DNA of 5,508 nt from an uncultured Pirellula sp. (GTDB taxonomy: Bacteria > Planctomycetota > Planctomycetia > Pirellulales > Pirellulaceae): assembly GCA_903837255.1 (NCBI GenBank), contig CAILTZ010000770.1, forward strand, positions 1-5,508, written 5' to 3'. This document shows positions 1 through 5,261 of the stretch, one piece after another. The notes under the pieces were generated by a model. That model searched no databases. It was not told the DNA's origin and saw only the letters and a program-made list of their open reading frames with translations. Position numbers and translations under genes: made by a program. Numbering within the stretch: position 1 is the stretch's first letter; each line of letters begins with the position of its first letter.

Positions 1-25
1 AGTTCAGACGTGTGCCTTCCGATCT
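1..25 (+). other. Illumina adapter remnant (non-genomic)
   Basis: The first 25 bases match the 3' end of the standard Illumina TruSeq read-2 adapter, ending in CTTCCGATCT. One T is missing: the adapter reads GTGTGCTCTTCC and the window reads GTGTGCCTTCC. This is synthetic sequence left at a contig end. Any reading frame crossing it is spurious, and the true left boundary of genomic DNA is about position 26. The match is read directly and the adapter sequence is recalled from common knowledge. Confidence 0.95.
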
Positions 26-26
26 T

Positions 27-167
27 CTTGTAGACGATTGCAACATCGACGTCGACTTCGCAAGCGTATACGGAAAACAGTTCGGCTTCCTAACAGAGTT
101 GCGACCGGCAAATGTACTCTACGCTCTGGGCTCGGCTGTGACCGTTTCGTTCCCTGGGAGTCTCTAG
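27..167 (+). CDS. 3' end of an unrecognised plus-strand gene (5' truncated by the contig end)
   Basis: A frame open from the adapter boundary ends at a TAG at 165-167, giving 46 codons with no start of its own. It begins LVDDCNIDVDFASV and ends AVTVSFPGSL. Support comes from composition: 19 of the 46 codons begin with G, third positions are GC-rich, and the peptide is a balanced mix of acidic, small and aromatic residues. The overlapping frames on both strands read as arginine-rich shadow. Its stop faces the stop of the minus-strand zinc-ribbon gene across a shared palindrome. The alternating hydrophobic residues at the end could be beta strands, as in a barrel or sandwich domain, but I do not recognise the family. 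An open run of 46 codons is not significant by length alone, so this is a moderate-confidence partial gene. Confidence 0.45.
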   Translation, partial: LVDDCNIDVDFASVYGKQFGFLTELRPANVLYALGSAVTVSFPGSL

Positions 168-182
168 CAGCAGTTGCTGCTA
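165..182. terminator. Perfect inverted repeat spanning two convergent stop codons; possible bidirectional terminator
   Basis: TAGCAGCA, GT, TGCTGCTA form an 8-bp perfect inverted repeat with a 2-nt centre, in practice a 7-bp stem with a 4-nt loop. The left TAG is the stop of the plus-strand partial frame and the right TAG, read on the minus strand, is the stop of the zinc-ribbon gene. There is no T-tract on either side, so it is not a canonical intrinsic terminator. A role in ending both transcripts is inferred. Confidence 0.35.
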
Positions 183-476
183 CCTGCCGACTGGGAGCAA
201 GCTCCAAGCATCCATGGCGATGCTCAAAACCATCACCGCGAGAACCAGCCAAGCCACGTACCACCACCAAGGCCTGTGCACCCCGGGCTGCTTTTGTCCG
301 AACTCGCGTTCCAAAAAATCTTGATAATCAAACTCATCGTCTTGGCCATCATCGATACTGTCCTTGCGCATATCCGGATCGAGCTCTTGGCCGCAGTGAT
401 GGCAGCGCGGCGCGGTGGTCCTCACCCGCTTGCCACACCCCACACAATCCATAAATTCAATCGAATTGGGCATCAT
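180..476 (-). CDS. Small zinc-ribbon protein with a C-terminal membrane segment
   Basis: This is a 98-aa protein of unknown function. Residues 11-28 carry a CxxC...CxxC pair (C11, C14, C25, C28), a minimal zinc ribbon expected to bind one Zn2+. Residues 39-59 are strongly acidic (SIDDGQDDEFDYQDF region). Residues 70-88, starting WWWYVAWLVL, form one hydrophobic helix followed by a ten-residue tail. The likely topology is a tail-anchored protein with the ribbon in the cytoplasm, which is inference. Tandem ATG codons occur at 476 and 473. A GGTGA lies only one or two bases before the first, so the second may be the real start. The gene begins 19 bp after the DUF1571 stop and is the last gene of a three-gene minus-strand unit. 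Small zinc-ribbon membrane proteins of this build are common in planctomycetes and are usually annotated as hypothetical. Confidence 0.8.
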   Translation of the reverse strand: MMPNSIEFMDCVGCGKRVRTTAPRCHHCGQELDPDMRKDSIDDGQDDEFDYQDFLEREFGQKQPGVHRPWWWYVAWLVLAVMVLSIAMDAWSLLPVGR

Positions 477-495
477 TTCACCAAACGAAAACCAC

Positions 496-1529
496 TCAAG
501 GGTAATTGTATGCTGGATTGTCGGGATCGAAGTCCTTGTCGACTAACTGTGCGTTCAATTCTAATTGCTCGTAGATGAACTCTTCATCCAAAACCGGTTC
601 GCCGCCGGACTTTTCAGGCCATATGTAACTGGCGTAGCGAATCGGTACACCATGCTCGGAATCGATATCGATGATCGCTTTGTAAAATTCATGCGGGATC
701 GGCCTGTCACCAACGATCGCTTCAGGCTCGGGGTGGCACACCTCGATCCTCTTGCAGTCCCGCCCTGCGACTTGGACCGAGTCGGTAAGGCTAACCAAGC
801 AATCGCCCAGCCCTGGTCGCGATTTCCCTTAAACAATAGCTTGGCCAGCAGCCGTTCGATCCCGATGTCGCTGATCGGATAGCGGTTGCCGAGCATCGCC
901 AGTTTGCTCGTCGGCGAGAGCTCTAGACGTGTGATGTTGAGAAAGCCCGCTTCATGCACGACCATCAATCCGTCGTTGAGTCCCTCTTGCCAGATCACCT
1001 CGCGGCCAGCCTGCGACTTGGGCTCGATAAATTTCAAGTAAACATCCATCCGCCTCTGGCCCGTTTGTGGATCCTCGTCGCGATACCGTAGCTTGATCTC
1101 CATCCTCGACTCAGGACCTAGCTCCTTGCCGATCCGCTCGCGTTTTCGGACCATCGCCCGAAAATCCCGATGATTCCGCTTGTGCGTTTCCATAGAAACT
1201 TTCGCAATACGCAATACGCTGTCCAAGGGGTGGGTCGAGTCGGGGTCAGCTAGGGCCGGACTACCTGCGGAATTACTTGGGGAATTATTGGGGGAATTAT
1301 TGGGAGGATTATTGGGGGAATTATTTGATTGGGCATCCGCCGGCCGAGTGCCCGGCCGAATGAGCGCGTCCGTGGTGGAGTCTCCAAGCCAATCGTTTGC
1401 CAATCGACGCAGCACCAGAGTGCCGCAGGTGGCCAGCAATACCAGTGCTACCGACCCCAATAAGACCGACCGTCGGGTCAACCATCGGGTCAGTCGTGCA
1501 GGCCAAACTCGGAGCCTTTGTCCAACCAC
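496..1529 (-). CDS. DUF1571-family membrane-anchored protein, broken by a -1 frameshift
   Basis: Function is unknown; the family is DUF1571, recognised from memory of its conserved blocks. The upstream frame (1529 to about 813) has a basic N-terminus, a membrane helix at residues 21-40 (SVLLGSVALVLLATCGTLVL), an Asn/Ser/Pro repeat linker at 69-88, then the first part of the domain (KRERIGKEL, VYLKFIEP, GREVIWQEGLNDG, LAMLGNRYPISDIG). The second part lies in another frame ending at 496: VCHPEPEA, FYKAIIDIDSEHGVPIRYASY, and the terminal block DFDPDNPAYNYP. One extra G in the GGG read on the minus strand at 811-813 restores a continuous 344-aa protein reading NRDQGLGDCLVSLTD. Both halves are intact, so a sequencing deletion is likelier than decay. 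The GTG start overlaps the upstream gene by 40 bp. The protein is probably anchored in the cytoplasmic membrane with its domain outside. The TTG start at 798 of the second frame is not a real gene start. Confidence 0.85.
805..820 (-). other. Frameshift site inside the DUF1571 gene
   Basis: Conserved DUF1571 sequence leaves one minus-strand frame (ending GNRDQG) and resumes in the -1 frame (GLGDCLVSLTD) within this stretch. The new frame has a TAA a few codons upstream at about 829-831, which limits where the switch can lie. The simplest explanation is one base lost from the C run at 811-813. No slippery heptamer or downstream structure typical of programmed frameshifting is evident. Confidence 0.8.
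1267..1326 (-). repeat. In-frame 12-bp minisatellite (five units) in the DUF1571 linker
   Basis: Five consecutive 12-bp units, consensus GGGGAATTATTG on the plus strand, start at 1267, 1279, 1291, 1303 and 1315. Two are identical and three differ by one to three bases. Read on the minus strand they encode tetrapeptides of the type NNSP/NNPP (residues 69-88). Because the period is a multiple of three, gain or loss of units changes linker length without breaking the frame. The linker joins the membrane helix to the folded domain. Confidence 0.85.
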
Positions 1530-2008
1530 TCTTGCACCTCATCTTGGGAGATCGATCGAGCCACTTCAAAACCTAATGCCGACAGAGAAAAGTCACGATG
1601 CAGATGATGCATCACCAAGCCTAATTCACAAAGTTGTCGAAATCCTTCCAAAAACAAAACGGTTGTTTCGGGGCGTTCAGGGTCGCGAAATGCGATCGTC
1701 TGACCTTCATCCAGTTCGACATAAACGGCCAGCAATCTCGCCGCCGGGTCGAAAGCCGTATTAACTCCACGCACCTCGATCACCCCGCGTCGGCCCGCTG
1801 CAACCAAGATTGCCTTGGCTTCGGGCAATAATCCCTCCGCTGATGGGGCCTTAGTGGACGATCTTGCGACCATCGCTTGGCTGCAAAGTTGAGCCAAGGC
1901 TACCAAAACCGGAGCGCCCGCGCCGAGCGCTTCCCAGCTACCGCTGAGATAATTGTCCACTGGGTTTAGGCCCGTCACCGATTTCTTGACCGGCTGGTAC
2001 TCGTCCAT
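1490..2008 (-). CDS. Conserved-looking hypothetical protein, first gene of a three-gene operon
   Basis: I do not recognise this 172-aa protein. It starts at an ATG (2006-2008) with a G-rich stretch about 9-13 bases upstream as a weak ribosome site. Residues about 29-50 (GAGAPVLVALAQLCSQAMVA) are Ala/Leu-rich, probably a soluble amphipathic helix rather than a membrane span. The middle contains beta-like segments (AILVAAGRRGVIEVRGV, LLAVYVELDEGQTIAF). The C-terminal half is helical, from VLFLEGFRQLCELGLVMHHL to an acidic end closing in EFGLHD. There is no signal peptide and no cysteine cluster. Its last 40 bp overlap the start of the DUF1571 gene, so the two are probably translationally coupled. 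The coherent composition, overlap and lack of better frames make it a real gene. Likely a cytoplasmic partner of the membrane proteins downstream, which is inference only. Confidence 0.75.
   Translation of the reverse strand: MDEYQPVKKSVTGLNPVDNYLSGSWEALGAGAPVLVALAQLCSQAMVARSSTKAPSAEGLLPEAKAILVAAGRRGVIEVRGVNTAFDPAARLLAVYVELDEGQTIAFRDPERPETTVLFLEGFRQLCELGLVMHHLHRDFSLSALGFEVARSISQDEVQEWLDKGSEFGLHD
1535..1540 (-). promoter_or_regulatory. Shine-Dalgarno site fixing the GTG start of the DUF1571 gene
   Basis: Read on the minus strand, GAGGTG lies 5 bases before the GTG at 1527-1529. This supports that start over a TTG at 1479-1481 that would avoid overlapping the upstream gene but has no visible ribosome site. 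The site lies inside the upstream coding sequence, consistent with translational coupling. Confidence 0.6.
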
Positions 2009-2177
2009 GCTAAGCTGCCCCCAGAGAGGTCCTTTTCTTTACGCATTGAAGGAACTTCATAAAACCAACATAATCCTATCCGATCTGGTGCGAAAGACCC
2101 AAGGCCGCTAGGCTTGATTGGCATCAGTTTTCTTCGTCCATTTTACGTACTCGAATTCCTCTGTCGGGAGCCCTGCA

Positions 2178-3179
2178 ATGGCTTTGGTACCTCTTCGAAA
2201 AGTCTTGGATCACGCCGCCGAAAACAACTACGGTGTGGCTGCTTTTAACGTCAACAACATGGAGCAGATCCAAGCCATCATGGAGGCTGCCAAGGAGACC
2301 AACTCGCCGGTGATCATCCAAGCCTCGAGGGGTGCCCGAGCCTACTCCCAAGACGCCTACCTGCGTCACTTGATGCTTGCTGCTGTCGAACTCTATCCGA
2401 CCATCCCCATCGTTATGCACCAAGACCACGGCAACTCCCCAGAGACTTGCCTCTCGGCGATCCAAAACGGATTCACCTCGGTCATGATGGACGGTTCGCT
2501 CAAAGACGACGGCAAGACTCCGGCCTCCTATGAGTACAACGTCGATGTCACCCGTCGCGTCGTGCAGCTGGCTCATGCCAAAGGTGTTTCGGTCGAAGGC
2601 GAACTGGGATGTTTGGGATCTTTAGAATCCGGACACGGCGAAGCCGAGGACGGACACGGAGCCGAAGGCCAACTGAGCCACGACCAGCTTTTGACCGATC
2701 CGGACGAAGCCAAGCGCTTTGTCGAAGAGACCGGTGTGGATGCTCTGGCCGTCGCGATCGGCACGAGCCATGGTGCTTACAAATTCACCCGCAAACCTGA
2801 CGGTGAAGTCTTGGCAATGAGCCGCATCGAGGCCATCCACAAGATGATTCCCAACACGCACTTGGTCATGCACGGCAGCTCGTCGGTTCCTCAAGAGTTG
2901 CAAGACATCATCAATAAATTCGGCGGTAAGATTAAACAAACCTGGGGTGTTCCGGTCGAAGAAATCCAGCGTGGAATCAAGAGCGGAGTGCGCAAGATCA
3001 ACGTCGATACCGACTGCCGATTGGCCATCACCGGTGCGATTCGCAAGGTTCTGACCGAAGGGCCCGAGAAGTTCGATCCGCGAGATTACCTCAAGCCGGC
3101 TCGCACCGCGATGAAAGAGGTCTGCGTGGCTCGGATGGTTGCTTTCGGACAAGCCGGCCACGCCGACAAGATCAAGTAG
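2178..3179 (+). CDS. fba: Fructose-bisphosphate aldolase, class II (Calvin-type IIB subfamily)
   Basis: Zinc-dependent aldolase that reversibly cleaves fructose 1,6-bisphosphate to dihydroxyacetone phosphate and glyceraldehyde 3-phosphate in cytoplasmic glycolysis and gluconeogenesis. The family also uses sedoheptulose bisphosphate in some autotrophs. The 333-aa length is normal. Visible residues include the HQDHG motif (D83, zinc ligand H84), E142 in the [13 protein letters not shown] block, zinc ligands H198 (GTSHGAYK) and H232 (MHGSSS), phosphate-binding GSSS (233-236) and NVDTD (275-279). The [11 protein letters not shown] insert and [15 protein letters not shown] block suit the IIB subtype also called cbbA. 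The start is the ATG at 2178, with GGGAG 7 bases upstream giving the expected [13 protein letters not shown]. The in-frame TTG at 2118 would add 20 residues unlike the family. It diverges from the minus-strand operon and stands as a single-gene unit. No other Calvin-cycle gene is nearby, so a central-metabolism role is most likely. Confidence 0.95.
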   Translation: MALVPLRKVLDHAAENNYGVAAFNVNNMEQIQAIMEAAKETNSPVIIQASRGARAYSQDAYLRHLMLAAVELYPTIPIVMHQDHGNSPETCLSAIQNGFTSVMMDGSLKDDGKTPASYEYNVDVTRRVVQLAHAKGVSVEGELGCLGSLESGHGEAEDGHGAEGQLSHDQLLTDPDEAKRFVEETGVDALAVAIGTSHGAYKFTRKPDGEVLAMSRIEAIHKMIPNTHLVMHGSSSVPQELQDIINKFGGKIKQTWGVPVEEIQRGIKSGVRKINVDTDCRLAITGAIRKVLTEGPEKFDPRDYLKPARTAMKEVCVARMVAFGQAGHADKIK

Positions 3180-3180
3180 G

Positions 3181-3197
3181 GCCGAATCATCATCGGC
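3181..3197 (+). terminator. Weak stem-loop just after the aldolase stop
   Basis: GCCGA, a 7-nt loop ATCATCA, then TCGGC, beginning one base after the aldolase TAG. A G-T and a G-C pair (3180/3198, 3179/3199) can extend the stem to 7 bp. There is no T-tract behind it. It may help end the aldolase transcript. Confidence 0.25.
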
Positions 3198-3202
3198 TCA
3201 TG

Positions 3203-3234
3203 CTATCCCTCAAGCTGACCCTATCCCTCGAGCT
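3203..3234. repeat. Tandem 14-nt repeat with 18-nt period at the FmdB gene end
   Basis: CTATCCCTCAAGCT (3203-3216) and CTATCCCTCGAGCT (3221-3234) differ by one base and are spaced 18 bp apart. The right copy holds the last codons and TAG of the FmdB gene (ELEG-stop). Because 18 is a multiple of three, the left copy gives an in-frame second ending, QLEG-stop, just past the real stop. It looks like a small duplication of the gene tail. Confidence 0.6.
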
Positions 3235-3805
3235 CATAGAGCTCGGGGTCGATCTTGGGGGCTTGGAAAAGTCTTCTGAACCCCACAGGTTTGAGCCCCG
3301 CAGGTTTGAGCCCCGCAGGATTGGGCCCCCCAGGTTTGGAAGTGGCCGAGGAAGCGGCACCCGAAGATTGGGAAAACGGATCGCTTTGCTCATCGATCGC
3401 ACAACCCAAATCTTCGTCGATCGAGTCGGGGTCTTCGCCCGACTCCATCCGCTTCATGGCTTCGAGCATCGCACCGGTCGGTTCGCTACCGGTCAGTTCG
3501 AACATACGCTTCATAAGCCGAGCCATCTGTTTGGGATCCTCGTCCCCTGCCTCGTCCTGCATGCTCGGTGCCATCTCGCTCATGAGTTGTTCGAGCTTGG
3601 ATTCGTCGAGGTTCGCAAAAGGATCGGCCTGGTCGGAGCCTGCGCTCTCGACGAGACCTTTGGAAATCGCGAAGCGAGAGACTTTTTTCTCAAGCTTTTT
3701 GCAACCACACTTCGGACACTTCGCATTGGCAGGGACCTGCATACGGCGCGACAAAAAATTGTAAACCGTATGGCAGGGTGGACAGTAAAATTCGTAAATT
3801 GGCAA
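3221..3805 (-). CDS. FmdB-family zinc-ribbon regulatory protein with an extended acidic tail
   Basis: A 194-aa member of the FmdB/CxxC_CxxC_SSSS family, small zinc-ribbon proteins named after a putative regulator of formamidase genes; the true function is mostly unknown. Residues 1-38 are the ribbon: PIYEFYC, then C8-P-P-C11 and C30-P-K-C33, four Zn2+ ligands. Residues 95-131 hold the helical block often following the ribbon (ARLMKRMFELTG, then MESGEDPDSIDE). Residues 157-176 are a KPAGL-type pentapeptide repeat, followed by a C-terminal IDPELYELEG. Many family members are only about 70-110 aa, so this is a long form. The start is a TTG at 3803-3805 with AGGGAG 7 bases upstream, giving the canonical MPIYEF. 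A TTG 30 bp further upstream would add ten atypical residues. It is convergent with the aldolase gene, 41 bp away, and divergent from the APS reductase gene. No membrane segment is seen. Confidence 0.88.
   Translation of the reverse strand: MPIYEFYCPPCHTVYNFLSRRMQVPANAKCPKCGCKKLEKKVSRFAISKGLVESAGSDQADPFANLDESKLEQLMSEMAPSMQDEAGDEDPKQMARLMKRMFELTGSEPTGAMLEAMKRMESGEDPDSIDEDLGCAIDEQSDPFSQSSGAASSATSKPGGPNPAGLKPAGLKPVGFRRLFQAPKIDPELYELEG
3226..3248. terminator. Ten-bp hairpin covering the last FmdB codons
   Basis: CCTCGAGCTC, loop ATA, GAGCTCGGGG: a 10-bp stem with one G-T pair and a 3-nt loop, spanning the codons for the final ELYELE. It is the strongest hairpin in the aldolase/FmdB convergent junction and could stop aldolase transcripts entering from the left. 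No T-tract follows on either strand, and the repeated GAGCTC could simply reflect the repeated Glu-Leu codons, so a terminator role is tentative. Confidence 0.3.
3278..3337 (-). repeat. In-frame 15-bp minisatellite (four units) in the FmdB gene
   Basis: Four 15-bp units, consensus GAGCCCCGCAGGTTT on the plus strand, start at 3278, 3293, 3308 and 3323. The minus-strand product is a pentapeptide series (KPGGP, NPAGL, KPAGL, KPVGF; residues 157-176). The period preserves the frame, so copy number can vary without loss of the protein. It lies in the flexible tail, away from the zinc ribbon. Confidence 0.85.
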
Positions 3806-3812
3806 CTTGCTA

Positions 3813-3818
3813 CTCCCT
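3813..3818 (-). promoter_or_regulatory. Shine-Dalgarno site fixing the TTG start of the FmdB gene
   Basis: On the minus strand AGGGAG lies 7 bases before the TTG at 3803-3805. This is the best ribosome site in the region and places the start exactly where FmdB proteins begin (MPIYEF). It argues against the upstream TTG at 3833-3835. Confidence 0.65.
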
Positions 3819-3942
3819 GAATGTGACGATCCCAAAGGATTCTTGACCTAGAAACCCCAGCGACTATCATTCCTACCAGTTTTACTACGAAATTCCCCAA
3901 GGGGCGAGCCGTCTTGGCGGCTTGGCAACGGGTGCCTTAGGC

Positions 3943-4704
3943 ATGGATCGCAAGGACGAACAAAAAGAGTTGATCGGCTCGATGGGGGCCGATCCACCCC
4001 TGCTGCCGACCCCAGAAGTTCTCGCCGAGCTCCAAGCGATCAGCGAATCGTTCGAGCAGGCTCAGCCCGAAGCGATCTTGGCCTGGGCCCTGGATCGCTA
4101 CGCAGACCGATTTACGATGGCCACTGCGTTTGGACCTGAAGGAATGGTCATCCTAGAGATGCTATCAAGGATCAATCCGATGTGCCATGTGTTCAACTTG
4201 GACACCGGCTATCAGTTTCCCGAAACGCTCCAACTGCGAGACCGAGTTGCAGAACTCTATGGAATAGAAGTCGAGCTCATGCAACCGGCCCTTACGGTCA
4301 TCGAATACGAAACGCTTCACGGCGGGCCGCTCTATAAAACTGACCCCGGGAAATGCTGCTCGGATCGCAAGCTGGATGTTCTCAAGCGGGTCGCATTTGG
4401 CAAGCTCGCTTGGGCTAGCGCCATCCGTCGCGACCAATCGCCAGATCGGGCCAAGGCATCAATCGTAGGCTGGGACAAGAAGTTCCATCTGGTGAAAGTC
4501 AGCCCGCTGGCGAATTGGACCAAAAAACAAGTCTGGGACCGAATCCTGGGCAAGAAGATCCCTTACAATCCTCTCCACGATCAAGGCTACATGAGCATTG
4601 GTTGTTGGCCTTGCACCCGCTCGGTTACTTTCGGTGAAGACGAAAGAGCAGGGCGGTGGAGTGGGACCGGAAAAACCGAGTGCGGACTGCACACTCAAGA
4701 TTGA
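3943..4704 (+). CDS. cysH: Phosphoadenylyl-sulfate/adenylyl-sulfate reductase, iron-sulfur type
   Basis: Assimilatory reductase that converts APS (or PAPS) to sulfite with electrons from thioredoxin, in cytoplasmic cysteine biosynthesis. The 253-aa length is normal. In order: nucleotide-binding PP-loop region TAFGPEG (61-67), NLDTGYQFPET (85-95), KCCSDRK (137-143), RRDQSPDR (162-169), IGCWPCTR (219-226), RAGRWSG (235-241) and catalytic C247 in ECGLH. C138, C139, C221 and C224 are the ligand set of the [4Fe-4S] cluster. From family knowledge this set marks enzymes that accept APS directly, unlike the cluster-free PAPS-only form of E. coli. The ATG at 3943 is preferred; GGGTG about 8 bases upstream is a modest ribosome site. 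An in-frame TTG (3922) and a second ATG (3982) are alternatives, and residues before about 25 are not conserved. It diverges from the FmdB gene over 137 bp and precedes a cyclophilin gene by 47 bp. No other sulfate-assimilation gene is present. Confidence 0.93.
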   Translation: MDRKDEQKELIGSMGADPPLLPTPEVLAELQAISESFEQAQPEAILAWALDRYADRFTMATAFGPEGMVILEMLSRINPMCHVFNLDTGYQFPETLQLRDRVAELYGIEVELMQPALTVIEYETLHGGPLYKTDPGKCCSDRKLDVLKRVAFGKLAWASAIRRDQSPDRAKASIVGWDKKFHLVKVSPLANWTKKQVWDRILGKKIPYNPLHDQGYMSIGCWPCTRSVTFGEDERAGRWSGTGKTECGLHTQD

Positions 4705-4751
4705 TCAACGATTTTTTTATTGAAACCAAACACTCTACGAAAGGTTCAGCG

Positions 4752-5261
4752 ATGACCGCCAAGAATACCAGCGTTTTAATGAAGACCAGCAAAGGAAACC
4801 TAACGATCGAGCTCGACGCCCAAGCTGCCCCGAAGACCGTCGAAAATTTTCTTAGCTATGTTCAATCAGGACATTACAACGGCACCATATTTCATCGCGT
4901 GATCTCGAACTTCATGATTCAAGGTGGTGGCTTTACACCCGACATGAATCAGAAGAAGACCAATCCACCGATCGTCAACGAGTCCTCGAACGGACTTGGC
5001 AATCTCAAGTACACGCTCGCGATGGCTCGCACATCGGTCCCGGACAGCGCCACGAGCCAGTTCTTCATCAATGTAAGCGATAACGATTTTCTGGACAAAG
5101 CGAATTCCAGAGACCGTGTCGGTTACTGCGTCTTTGGCAAGGTCACCTCGGGTACCGACGTGGTCGAAGCGATCAAAGGCGTTCCGACAACCACCAAAAA
5201 GGGCAATGGGGATGTCCCTGTCGACGATGTCGTCATCGAATCGGTCGAGATCCTCGGCTAG
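4752..5261 (+). CDS. Peptidyl-prolyl cis-trans isomerase, cyclophilin type
   Basis: A single-domain cyclophilin of 169 aa that catalyses cis-trans isomerisation of proline peptide bonds and assists folding. There is no signal peptide, so it should be cytoplasmic, as E. coli PpiB is. Active-site blocks are intact: FHRVISNFMIQGG (47-59, with catalytic R49 and F54, Q57), LAMAR (89-93), SATSQFFIN (99-107) and YCVFGKV (125-131). The position of the cyclosporin-contacting Trp of eukaryotic cyclophilins is Phe (NDFLD, 111-115), as in E. coli cyclophilins, suggesting weak cyclosporin sensitivity. The ATG at 4752 has GAAAGG 7 bases upstream. An ATG nine codons later (MKTSKGNL) is an alternative. The frame extends upstream into the APS reductase gene, but that part is unlike cyclophilin. 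With 47 bp and no convincing terminator between them, co-transcription with cysH is plausible, though no functional link is implied. Confidence 0.95.
   Translation: MTAKNTSVLMKTSKGNLTIELDAQAAPKTVENFLSYVQSGHYNGTIFHRVISNFMIQGGGFTPDMNQKKTNPPIVNESSNGLGNLKYTLAMARTSVPDSATSQFFINVSDNDFLDKANSRDRVGYCVFGKVTSGTDVVEAIKGVPTTTKKGNGDVPVDDVVIESVEILG

Noticed and set aside
4..270. Minus-strand 88-aa frame across the adapter
   Set aside because: It reads through synthetic adapter sequence and is rich in arginine; it is the shadow of the zinc-ribbon gene and of the plus-strand partial frame.
496..798. Independent 100-aa minus-strand gene starting at a TTG
   Set aside because: Its residues are the C-terminal part of the DUF1571 domain. 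The frame is separated from the rest only by the indel near 811-813.
1180..1764. Plus-strand 194-aa frame
   Set aside because: It lies antisense to two supported genes. Its low-complexity GELLGELLG run is just the reverse reading of the 12-bp repeat.
2114..2146. Possible sigma-70-like promoter for the aldolase (TTGATT followed by a T-rich stretch)
   Set aside because: No acceptable -10 hexamer lies at 16-18 bp spacing; the candidates (TCCATT, TTTTAC) match poorly.
2118..2177. N-terminal extension of the aldolase from a TTG
   Set aside because: The extra 20 residues do not resemble the family, and the ATG at 2178 has a well-placed GGGAG and gives the standard N-terminus.
2622..3161. Minus-strand 179-aa frame inside the aldolase gene
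   Set aside because: It is fully antisense to a highly conserved gene, with no ribosome site or recognisable domain.
3200..3820. Long plus-strand frames opposite the FmdB gene
   Set aside because: The zinc ribbon, start context and tail repeats place the gene on the minus strand; the plus frames are shadows without known motifs.
3892..3903. CCCCAAGGGG palindrome upstream of the APS reductase gene, considered as an operator
   Set aside because: The arms are only 4 bp, there is no second copy nearby, and it matches no regulator site I know.
4701..4718. TTGATCAA palindrome followed by seven Ts, considered as an intrinsic terminator after cysH
   Set aside because: The palindrome has no loop and cannot form a stable hairpin, so the T run alone is not enough.
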